The translations under genes were made by a program, and so were the position numbers. From CAZJAT01 sp964544145 (GTDB taxonomy: Bacteria; Hydrothermota; 32-111): a stretch of 64,000 nt of DNA. A model generated the notes under the pieces. That model was given only the letters and a program-made list of their open reading frames with translations. It ran no database searches and was not told the origin of the DNA. Below are positions 1 through 7,043 of this stretch, in pieces (position 1 is the first letter of the stretch; the number at the start of each line of letters is the position of its first letter). The stretch covers positions 22,048 to 86,047 of the forward strand of contig CAZJAT010000005.1 of assembly GCA_964544145.1 (NCBI GenBank), written 5' to 3'.

Positions 1-1
1 G

Positions 2-382
2 GGGCTTGCGGATGATTATGTCATTGACGGTACTTATGTTAATGCATCATTCGAACACAGGATAACAGATTATTTTTCAGTGCTTGGAGGATTTGCGACT
101 TGGAAAACCAATGGCATGAGTCAATGGATTTTCGAAGATACTGGTATTGATTTCCTCTATGGAGACGGGCAGAAATATTATATTACAATGATAGACCGTA
201 TTTCCGAAAATGTTTCCATGAGAGCAAAAGCATCGATGAATTATCAGGATATCCCGTTTTTTGGGATATATAATCCTAATTCTACATTTAGATATGAAAA
301 CGGTGATTTTATTTATATAAGAGATTTTGCTGAATACAGCCAGTTATTTAATTTGTCTGTCCAGCTTGATATAAGATGGTAG
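2..382 (+). CDS. C-terminal part of an outer-membrane protein (5' truncated by window edge)
   Basis: The reading frame is open from base 2 and ends at a stop at 380-382, so the gene starts before the window. The visible ~126 residues alternate aromatic and polar residues in short strands separated by D/N/G-rich turns, as in beta-barrels, and end in ...SVQLDIRW, a terminal aromatic residue typical of proteins inserted by the BAM complex. The next gene's Shine-Dalgarno overlaps the stop region, so the two are probably cotranscribed. The family cannot be named from this fragment; TonB-dependent receptor or another large barrel is possible. Confidence 0.6.
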   Translation, partial: GLADDYVIDGTYVNASFEHRITDYFSVLGGFATWKTNGMSQWIFEDTGIDFLYGDGQKYYITMIDRISENVSMRAKASMNYQDIPFFGIYNPNSTFRYENGDFIYIRDFAEYSQLFNLSVQLDIRW

Positions 383-390
383 GAGGAAAA

Positions 391-1551
391 ATGAAAAAAT
401 TAATATTATCAATAGCACTTATTAGTGTCTCTTTGTTCGCTTTCAGTTATGGACTTATCAATACAGAAGAAATTACAGGAGACATTGTTGCGCCTCTTTC
501 TGCTTTTTCAGGCGGAGCAGGCAATGTGGTATTCATCAGTGACCCTGTGATGAATCCTGCTTTAAGAAAAACTGGTGAAAGTTATTTCATACAGCTGGGT
601 TTTGGAGGTTCACAATTAAGGGAAACAAGAACACAGTATGTATTTGATTCATATGACAACAATATAGGCGAAAAGACCATATATGAAAACAGTTATTTTT
701 ATGGTGAACCCTATCTGATGGCAGCTTATATTCCGCTGGCATCATTTGGTGTTTATCTTGGTTATGAAAATCTGTATTCAAAGGATTACAATTATGATAA
801 AATATACAGGGATGATTATTATGTCACACTATTCTCCGAGAATTACCAAATGGCAGGAAATGTAAATGCATATTTTTTGTCAGTATCATATAAATGGAAT
901 GGTCTCACAATTGGGGGAAATTTTTCAATAATGCAGGGTGATGCAACGACATCGTATTCCATTGTATATGTTGACCCCTCTTATGTGGATTCAACAATGA
1001 ATGTTGTAGATCAATATTCCGGTTTGAAGGGAGGATTTGCATTGTCATATGAATATGATGATTATGCAGCAACTGTGTTCTATCATATTCCCACAATATT
1101 AACGGATGAACGTTCTATCGATATTATTGCATCTGACACAACATTCGCAGCCAGCGAGCTGGATGGATTCTTGCCCACTGTTTTTGGAGGCGGGTTCACA
1201 TACACTCCATCAAATATCAGGCCTGTCACTCTGATGCTTGAAGCAATCTACGAAAGGTGGAGCGAATTAAATGGTGCATTTGCAGAGTATAATGATGTAA
1301 TCAAATATCACCTTGGAATTAAACATAAGATGAGAAAAGATTTCTCAATGTTATATGGGATTCTTTATGAACCATATAGAAAAAATAATCACATTGCAGA
1401 TGTAGGGTTCACTTTAGGTGCAGGTTATGAAATCAATAATATTGAATTCATGCTGTCTTCTCAATATGTGCAGAATCAATATGTTGATTCAGGCATTAAT
1501 TATACGAATAGATATATCAAACTGAATGCTGATGTTGGAATAACATTTTAA
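391..1551 (+). CDS. outer-membrane beta-barrel protein, unknown function
   Basis: About 386 residues. The start at 391 is chosen because AGGAGG lies at 381-386 and it opens a clean signal peptide (MKKLILSIALISVSLFAFS); an upstream in-frame codon at 376 would put the ribosome site inside the gene. After the signal the chain is rich in Tyr/Gly/Asn with repeated amphipathic strands and ends ...NADVGITF, a C-terminal Phe consistent with BAM-dependent insertion. It carries a stretch like 'SDPVMNPALRKTGES' near the N-terminus, similar to the NPA motif of UPF0164/PorV/FadL-like porins. Probably the outer-membrane component of the cluster that continues with the PLD proteins; substrate unknown. Confidence 0.65.
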   Translation: MKKLILSIALISVSLFAFSYGLINTEEITGDIVAPLSAFSGGAGNVVFISDPVMNPALRKTGESYFIQLGFGGSQLRETRTQYVFDSYDNNIGEKTIYENSYFYGEPYLMAAYIPLASFGVYLGYENLYSKDYNYDKIYRDDYYVTLFSENYQMAGNVNAYFLSVSYKWNGLTIGGNFSIMQGDATTSYSIVYVDPSYVDSTMNVVDQYSGLKGGFALSYEYDDYAATVFYHIPTILTDERSIDIIASDTTFAASELDGFLPTVFGGGFTYTPSNIRPVTLMLEAIYERWSELNGAFAEYNDVIKYHLGIKHKMRKDFSMLYGILYEPYRKNNHIADVGFTLGAGYEINNIEFMLSSQYVQNQYVDSGINYTNRYIKLNADVGITF

Positions 1552-1562
1552 TAGGAAATAAT

Positions 1563-2141
1563 ATGAAAAGAATTTTATTAATTTTCGCAGTTCTTCTAAT
1601 ATGCATGTCTGTTACGGCTGATGATATTATTCCCTTTTACAATGATTGTGAAGGGGTTGCAGTTATCAATAAGAGAGATTATGTACCCAATGTAATCCAG
1701 CTGTTTGATAATGCTGAGAAAACAATTCATGCAGTAATATACCAGACAAGATATTATGAGGGATATCCTGACGGAACAAATCGTCAAATGTATAAAGCTA
1801 TGTTCAGGGCTGTCGAACGAGGTGTCGAGGTCAGTGTCATTGCAGATCAATCATCATGGAATACATCTTCAACCCTTAAAAATGAGGAATTTGGTAAATT
1901 TATGGAAGAGAATGGGGTTAATGTATTCTATGAACCGGCTGATAAAACAACACATTCAAAAATAATCATTGTGGATTCCCTATACACTGTTGTGGGATCC
2001 ACCAATTGGTCATTTTATGCTTTGGAGAAAAATGATGAGAGTGCAGTGATTGTCAAATCTGCTTTATTGGCATCAGATTATGAGGACTTCTTTTATAATT
2101 TGCTGGAATTTTCAACCGAAGAATTGACAATTCTGCAATAA
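1563..2141 (+). CDS. secreted phospholipase D-like (single HKD) protein, copy 1
   Basis: 192 residues with an N-terminal signal peptide (about residues 1-19) and one complete HKD motif: H131-x-K133-x4-D138 followed by GSTNWS at 145-150. Single-HKD proteins of this size (Nuc/zucchini-like phosphodiesterases) act as homodimers that share two HKD motifs in one active site and cleave phosphodiester bonds in nucleic acids or phospholipids. Export to the periplasm is predicted from the signal. It lies 11 bases after the beta-barrel gene and 9 bases before a close paralogue, with which it shares NKRDY/NNRDY, 'HSK' and 'VGSTNWS' blocks. Substrate is not predictable. Confidence 0.8.
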   Translation: MKRILLIFAVLLICMSVTADDIIPFYNDCEGVAVINKRDYVPNVIQLFDNAEKTIHAVIYQTRYYEGYPDGTNRQMYKAMFRAVERGVEVSVIADQSSWNTSSTLKNEEFGKFMEENGVNVFYEPADKTTHSKIIIVDSLYTVVGSTNWSFYALEKNDESAVIVKSALLASDYEDFFYNLLEFSTEELTILQ

Positions 2142-2150
2142 GGAGCAAAT

Positions 2151-2741
2151 ATGAAATATTTATTCTCAATAATCATTATTACATGTATGGCCGCATTTAT
2201 TTCTGCAGAAAATACTGTTAATGAGAAAGGTTTGGAATATTATAAAGTAGAAGGTGTTTATCCTGTAAATAACAGGGATTATGCACCCAATATGATAAAA
2301 CTTTTCAATAGTGCACAAAGCACAATACATATTTTTATGTTAGAAGGCGGTTATTATCCGAATTATCCCACAGGAGTTAACAGACAGCTATACACAGCAT
2401 TGTTTGATGCTGTAGCGAGGGGGGTTGATGTTAAGATTATTCTTGATCAGGCAGGATATAATCCGGGTCAGTCAATGAGGAATCTTGAATTAGGGGAATT
2501 CCTCCGTTCCGGGGGGGTTGATGTGTATTATGACAGCCCTGAGACGACTGTACACAGCAAGACATTAATAATTGACTCTATTTACACTATTGTAGGTTCA
2601 ACAAATTGGTCTTACTGGGCACTGGATAAAAATAATGAATGTTCAGTGATTGTCAAGTCAGCAGATGTGGCATATGAATATGAAAAATATTTCGCTGACA
2701 TTATGAAAGAATCTCATTCTAAAATGACTGTCATCGAATAG
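2151..2741 (+). CDS. secreted phospholipase D-like (single HKD) protein, copy 2
   Basis: 196 residues, signal peptide about residues 1-19, HKD motif H135-x-K137-x4-D142 and GSTNWS at 149-154. It is a tandem duplicate of the preceding gene, with the same NRDYAPN-, GVNRQ- and SVIVKSA-like blocks but clearly diverged, so the duplication is not recent. The two products could form homodimers or a heterodimer with one HKD from each. Start follows an AGGAG site at 2141-2145. A G7 run at 2511-2517 lies in the coding sequence. Likely one operon with 391-3674. Confidence 0.8.
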   Translation: MKYLFSIIIITCMAAFISAENTVNEKGLEYYKVEGVYPVNNRDYAPNMIKLFNSAQSTIHIFMLEGGYYPNYPTGVNRQLYTALFDAVARGVDVKIILDQAGYNPGQSMRNLELGEFLRSGGVDVYYDSPETTVHSKTLIIDSIYTIVGSTNWSYWALDKNNECSVIVKSADVAYEYEKYFADIMKESHSKMTVIE

Positions 2742-2750
2742 GAGGCATAG

Positions 2751-3674
2751 ATGAAAAAAACAATAATCGGGTTTATTATAATAATTATTGCAATGCCTCT
2801 GATTTCACTTGACCTTATTTTACTCCATACAAATGATATTAGAGATGTTTTTCAGGCAAGAGGCGCCACATTTATTAATCCTGATTTCCCGCCCATGTTG
2901 GGAGGTGTCTATTCCTTTGCGACTGCTGTGAAATGGGAACAGGAAGATGCCGAAAAAGCCGGAAACATAATACTGCTTATGGATTCAGGTAATTTCACTG
3001 TGAAACATATTGAAGAGGATTCTATCACAATGGACAAATCGGTAGATATCTTTAATTATCTTCATTATGATTGTGTCAATCTCGGTATTGATGAAATATC
3101 ATCAGGATTTCACTTTATTGAAAAAAATATGAATCGTTTCGAAATGCCTCTGCTTCTATCAAATATTAAACCAAAAGATAAAAATGTGCAGTTAAATACA
3201 AGGGACTATGTTATATTCAATGAAAAAGGTGTAAGAATAGGTGTTTTCGGTTTAACAACGGAATATGCGGTATTTGATTTACGAAGACATATTCTAAAAA
3301 CTGTAGACATTGAACGTGAAATTCAGAAAGCAAAAATTCTTGTAAATGAATTGAAGGCTAACAGATGTGATGTCATTATCGGGCTTACGTCAATTGGTTT
3401 TGAACATGATATGAAATTGGCAGATGAAGTGCCTGGTATTGATGTGATACTATGCGGTTATGAAGGAAGAGGTATGAGAAATGCTATTGAAAGTCCCTTG
3501 AATCACACTATAATATTCAGGGGATATGGAGAATTATCTTCGTATGATAAAATTGTTCTTGAACTTGATGAGATAAATAATATTTCCGGATATAAAGCGG
3601 AATCAGTTACAATCTTTGAGGAAGCATTTCCTTCTGATCCGGGAATGGAAGAAATTATGAGCAAATACGAGTAA
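2751..3674 (+). CDS. secreted 5'-nucleotidase-like metallophosphatase, degenerate active site
   Basis: 307 residues with a hydrophobic N-terminal signal (residues 1-19) followed by LILLHTND, the first block of the UshA/YfkN-type 5'-nucleotidase metallophosphatase fold. Later blocks are recognisable (GGVYSFAT, LLMDSGN, NYLHYDCVNLGIDE, VRIGVFGLT, IDVILCGYEGRG) but most metal ligands are changed: DxH is D29-I-R31, DxGD ends in N81, GNHE is GIDE, and the late GHSH is GYEG. The C-terminal 5'-nucleotidase substrate domain is absent. Probably a catalytically inactive periplasmic binding or scaffold protein. Same operon as the PLD genes. Confidence 0.65.
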   Translation: MKKTIIGFIIIIIAMPLISLDLILLHTNDIRDVFQARGATFINPDFPPMLGGVYSFATAVKWEQEDAEKAGNIILLMDSGNFTVKHIEEDSITMDKSVDIFNYLHYDCVNLGIDEISSGFHFIEKNMNRFEMPLLLSNIKPKDKNVQLNTRDYVIFNEKGVRIGVFGLTTEYAVFDLRRHILKTVDIEREIQKAKILVNELKANRCDVIIGLTSIGFEHDMKLADEVPGIDVILCGYEGRGMRNAIESPLNHTIIFRGYGELSSYDKIVLELDEINNISGYKAESVTIFEEAFPSDPGMEEIMSKYE

Positions 3675-3689
3675 GCACTAGGAGGTCTT

Positions 3690-5186
3690 ATGGCAGAAAA
3701 AGTAAAAAATTATATTGACGGTCAATGGGTTGATGCGAAAAGCGGAGAGACATTTGAAACAAGGATACCTGCAAAATGGGATGAAGTCCTTGCCATTGTA
3801 TCCAAATCAGGAAAGGAAGATACTGATGAGGCAGTGAAAGCTGCAAAAAAGGCATTTAAAAAATGGAGCAAATTACCTGTTGCAAAGAGAGGAGAACTCT
3901 TAGGCAGAGTTGGTGATTTAATGGTGAAAAAGAAAGAGGAACTTGCTCAGCTTATGGCAAAGGAAATGGGAAAGGTTATTGCAGAAGCAAGAGGTGATGT
4001 ACAGGAAGGTATTGATACCGCCTATTATGCATTTGGAGAGGGCAGACGTTTTTTCGGTAAAACATCTCCTTCAGAACTGCCCAATAAGGTAAATATCACA
4101 TTTCTCAGACCTGTCGGTGTTGCGGGCCTAATTTGTCCTTGGAATTTCCCCATTGCAATACCTACATGGAAGATGTTCCCGGCTTTGCTTTCAGGCAATA
4201 CTATTGTAATAAAACCAGCCAGTGATACACCTATGTTAGTGGCAAAATTGTTCGAAATAATGATAGAGGCCGGTTTCCCGCAGGGTGTTATTAATATGGT
4301 AAATGGTCCGGGTTCAGCAGTAGGCAATGCTCTTCTTGAGAATACTGATGTCGGTGTCATATCATTCACCGGATCATCCGCTGTAGGCAAGCATATTGCT
4401 TCAGTGGGGGGCAAAAGTCTTAAAAAGGTATCATTAGAATTAGGCGGAAAGAATGGCCAGATTGTTATGGATGATGCTGACATTGAACTGGCTGTTGATG
4501 GTGCTCTTTTTGGTGCATTCGGAACAGCAGGTCAGCGATGTACAGCTACCTCAAGAATAATAATTCATGAGGATGTTCATGATGAGTTTGTTCAGAAACT
4601 CAAAGATAGAGCTGAGAAAATGAAAATCGGAATGCCGTGGAAAGCTGAAACAGATATCGGTCCGGTCATCAATGAAGCAGCTTTGAATAAAATTCATTCA
4701 TACACTGAAATTGGCAAGAATGAAGGGGCAACACTTGTAACAGGAGGAGAACCTTATACTGAAGGTGAATGTGCCAATGGATGGTTTTACAGACCTACAA
4801 TATTTACAGGTGTGAAACCCGGCTCACGATTAGAGCAGGAAGAGATATTCGGTCCCATTTTGTCGATTATCAAAGTTAAATCATTTGATGAGGCAATTGA
4901 CGTTATAAATGATGTTGAATATGGTCTTTCATCATCAATTTACACAAGAGATATAAATAAAGGCATGAAAGCTGTTGAGGATATTGATGCGGGTATTACC
5001 TATATCAATGGTCCCACTATTGGTGCAGAGTGCCATATGCCTTTCGGCGGCGTCAAAGCAACAGGTAATGGTCACAGAGAAGGCGGATGGACAGTTTATG
5101 AGATTTATACGGAACAAAAAACCGTTTATATTGATTATTCAGGACATTTGCAGAAGGCACAGATAGATACATCAATTGAGAAATAA
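3690..5186 (+). CDS. NAD(P)-dependent aldehyde dehydrogenase
   Basis: 498 residues, full family length. The catalytic cysteine is C284 in GQRCTATSR and the general-base glutamate lies near residue 250 in LELGGKNG; the cofactor-binding block PWNFPIAIP and the C-terminal FGGVK block are present. The family oxidises aldehydes to carboxylates with NAD(P)+. The GEGRRFFGKTSPSELPNK segment and GQRCTATSR resemble semialdehyde dehydrogenases (alpha-ketoglutarate semialdehyde or ALDH7-like), but substrate cannot be fixed from sequence. No signal peptide, so cytoplasmic, unlike its upstream neighbours. AGGAGG at 3681-3686 sets the start; a strong terminator follows. Confidence 0.9.
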   Translation: MAEKVKNYIDGQWVDAKSGETFETRIPAKWDEVLAIVSKSGKEDTDEAVKAAKKAFKKWSKLPVAKRGELLGRVGDLMVKKKEELAQLMAKEMGKVIAEARGDVQEGIDTAYYAFGEGRRFFGKTSPSELPNKVNITFLRPVGVAGLICPWNFPIAIPTWKMFPALLSGNTIVIKPASDTPMLVAKLFEIMIEAGFPQGVINMVNGPGSAVGNALLENTDVGVISFTGSSAVGKHIASVGGKSLKKVSLELGGKNGQIVMDDADIELAVDGALFGAFGTAGQRCTATSRIIIHEDVHDEFVQKLKDRAEKMKIGMPWKAETDIGPVINEAALNKIHSYTEIGKNEGATLVTGGEPYTEGECANGWFYRPTIFTGVKPGSRLEQEEIFGPILSIIKVKSFDEAIDVINDVEYGLSSSIYTRDINKGMKAVEDIDAGITYINGPTIGAECHMPFGGVKATGNGHREGGWTVYEIYTEQKTVYIDYSGHLQKAQIDTSIEK

Positions 5187-5191
5187 TAAAT

Positions 5192-5216
5192 GGGGAAATT
5201 TAATTTCCCCTTTTTT
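5192..5216 (+). terminator. Rho-independent terminator after the aldehyde dehydrogenase
   Basis: An 8-bp stem GGGGAAAT (5192-5199) / ATTTCCCC (5203-5210) with a 3-base loop is followed by six T (5211-5216). It closes the operon running from before the window to the aldehyde dehydrogenase. Confidence 0.85.
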
Positions 5217-5228
5217 CTGGAGTGAATT

Positions 5229-5708
5229 ATGAAATTAAAGAATACAGTTCTTTTTTTACTTATAGTATTAATATTTACAGGATGTGAGATATTACCCTTT
5301 TTACCGACAGCAGATATTACATTGACATTCAATCCTAATCCTGCTTATGACCCGTATTATACGAGCACCTATGGATGGACTTGGGATGTAAATGTCCGTA
5401 TAAGGGAAACAGAAAACATTAATATTACATTAGGTAATTATGGACCCGGCAATGCTGCATGCATCTCCAAATTCCTAACAGCTAATAATCAAGTGGTCAG
5501 CACAGATATTTTCTATGCAAATGACATTGAGGAATTTTTTGGAACATTGGAGATTTCCGGAAATGCCAGTATATCACATGATGCGACATTCTCTTCATTT
5601 ACCTATGATGAAGGCAAATTTGTTGAAACATATTACGGTATTGATGAAAATGGTGTTATTGTATCATGCACCGATACATTGATACTCATCAATAATACAA
5701 AGAAATGA
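5229..5708 (+). CDS. small lipoprotein, unknown function
   Basis: 159 residues. The N-terminus is a lipoprotein signal: a charged start, a hydrophobic core and the lipobox IFTGC, making the Cys at about residue 19 the predicted lipidated residue. The mature part is rich in Thr, Tyr and Asn with alternating hydrophobics, suggesting a beta-sandwich; two further Cys are present. No family was recognised. Its stop overlaps the nrdR start (ATGA), so it is translationally coupled to nrdR although function looks unrelated. GGAG at 5219-5222 supports the start. Confidence 0.6.
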   Translation: MKLKNTVLFLLIVLIFTGCEILPFLPTADITLTFNPNPAYDPYYTSTYGWTWDVNVRIRETENINITLGNYGPGNAACISKFLTANNQVVSTDIFYANDIEEFFGTLEISGNASISHDATFSSFTYDEGKFVETYYGIDENGVIVSCTDTLILINNTKK

Positions 5709-6172
5709 AATGTCCTTTCTGCGGGTTTGAAGAAAACCGGGTAATTGATTCAAGAACAAGCAAGGATGGCCTTTCAGTAAGGCGTCGAAGGGAATGTGTG
5801 GAATGCAGCAGAAGATTTACTACATATGAATATATTGAAAAATTTCCTGTATTTATTGTTAAAAGAGATGGAAGGAGAGAACCTTATAATAGAGAAAAGA
5901 TTGTTGATGGGATAAATATTGCGTGTAAGAAAAGACCAATATCATCTGAATCAATCAATGAAATTGTGGATAAAGTGGAAAAATATATTTTTTCTAATGA
6001 AAGCGGGGAAATTAAATCATCTGATATTGGTACTATGATAATGCAGCTATTAAAAGAACTTGATGAGATTTCATATATCCGTTTTGCATCTGTTTACAGA
6101 CAATTTAAGGATATGAAGGAATTTATGGATGAATTGAGTAATCTCATAAACAACGGGAGAAAACATGATTAA
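5705..6172 (+). CDS. nrdR: transcriptional repressor NrdR
   Basis: 155 residues, the usual NrdR length. N-terminal zinc ribbon with C3-x2-C6 and C31-x2-C34, the conserved RRRECVEC block, then an ATP-cone domain (about residues 49-139) starting FIVKRDGRREP. NrdR senses ATP/dATP and represses ribonucleotide reductase genes by binding NrdR boxes; no nrd gene is in this window. It overlaps the upstream lipoprotein by 4 bases and purC by 8 bases, so the three are coupled, placing a nucleotide-metabolism regulator with a purine-biosynthesis gene. Confidence 0.95.
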   Translation: MKCPFCGFEENRVIDSRTSKDGLSVRRRRECVECSRRFTTYEYIEKFPVFIVKRDGRREPYNREKIVDGINIACKKRPISSESINEIVDKVEKYIFSNESGEIKSSDIGTMIMQLLKELDEISYIRFASVYRQFKDMKEFMDELSNLINNGRKHD

Positions 6173-7043
6173 AGAGACAAATATTAAAGAATGCAGACTT
6201 TTATCAAGGGGTAAGGTAAGGGATATATATGAATTTAATGATAATCTGCTTATTATAACTACGGACAGAATATCAGCATTTGATTATATCCTCAATCAAA
6301 CAGTTCCGGACAAAGGAAAGGTGCTGAACCAAATTGCCTTATTCTTCTTTGAAATGACAGAGGATATTATTGAAAATCATCTTATTCATGCTGACTTCAA
6401 GCGTTTACCAGATTTTCTTAAAAAATACGAATATCTTAAAGACAGATTTGTTGTAGTAAAAAAAGCTGATCCTCTACCTGTAGAATGCATTATAAGAGGA
6501 TATATCACGGGAAGCGGTTGGAAGGAATATAAAAGTGCTCATACAATAGGGGGAATGCAAGTTGAACAGGAAATGGTGGAATCAGAAAAATTTATAAAGC
6601 CGCTTTTCACTCCCTCAACAAAGGCAGTTGAGGGGCATGATGAAAACATCACATTTGATAGTATGAAGCAAATTATTGGTAATGATTTGGGAGATGAAGT
6701 TAAGATTAAGACAGAAAAGATTTTTGAAAAATGCACTGAATATGCATTGAAAAAGGATATTATTATTGCAGACACCAAAATGGAATTTGGTCTGTTGAAT
6801 AATAAGCTTATTATTATTGATGAATTACTTACACCTGATTCATCAAGATTTTGGGATGTAAGTGATTATGAGAAAGGCAGACCACAGAAATCATATGACA
6901 AGCAGTATATAAGGGACTATCTCTTGTCAACTGATTGGGACAGGAACTCGGCTCCACCTGATATTCCAGATAGTATAATAAAAGATACAACAATGATATA
7001 TAGAAATATATTCAGGAAATTAACCGGCAATGAATTATCCTGA
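6165..7043 (+). CDS. purC: phosphoribosylaminoimidazole-succinocarboxamide synthase (SAICAR synthetase)
   Basis: 292 residues. LLSRGKVRDIYE (ATP-binding loop) near the N-terminus, ITTDRISAFD, PVECIIRGYITGSGW and the C-terminal DELLTPDSSRFW block are the PurC signatures. The enzyme joins CAIR and aspartate using ATP to form SAICAR in de novo purine synthesis. The length matches the longer (yeast/FCB-like) PurC form rather than the ~240-residue form. GGGAG precedes the start at 6165; it overlaps nrdR by 8 bases and the following radical SAM gene by 14 bases. Confidence 0.95.
   Translation: MIKETNIKECRLLSRGKVRDIYEFNDNLLIITTDRISAFDYILNQTVPDKGKVLNQIALFFFEMTEDIIENHLIHADFKRLPDFLKKYEYLKDRFVVVKKADPLPVECIIRGYITGSGWKEYKSAHTIGGMQVEQEMVESEKFIKPLFTPSTKAVEGHDENITFDSMKQIIGNDLGDEVKIKTEKIFEKCTEYALKKDIIIADTKMEFGLLNNKLIIIDELLTPDSSRFWDVSDYEKGRPQKSYDKQYIRDYLLSTDWDRNSAPPDIPDSIIKDTTMIYRNIFRKLTGNELS

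Noticed and set aside
4025..4483. 152-codon open frame antisense to the aldehyde dehydrogenase
   Set aside because: Lies wholly inside a clear gene on the other strand, lacks a ribosome site, and its composition mirrors the antisense of the sense codons.
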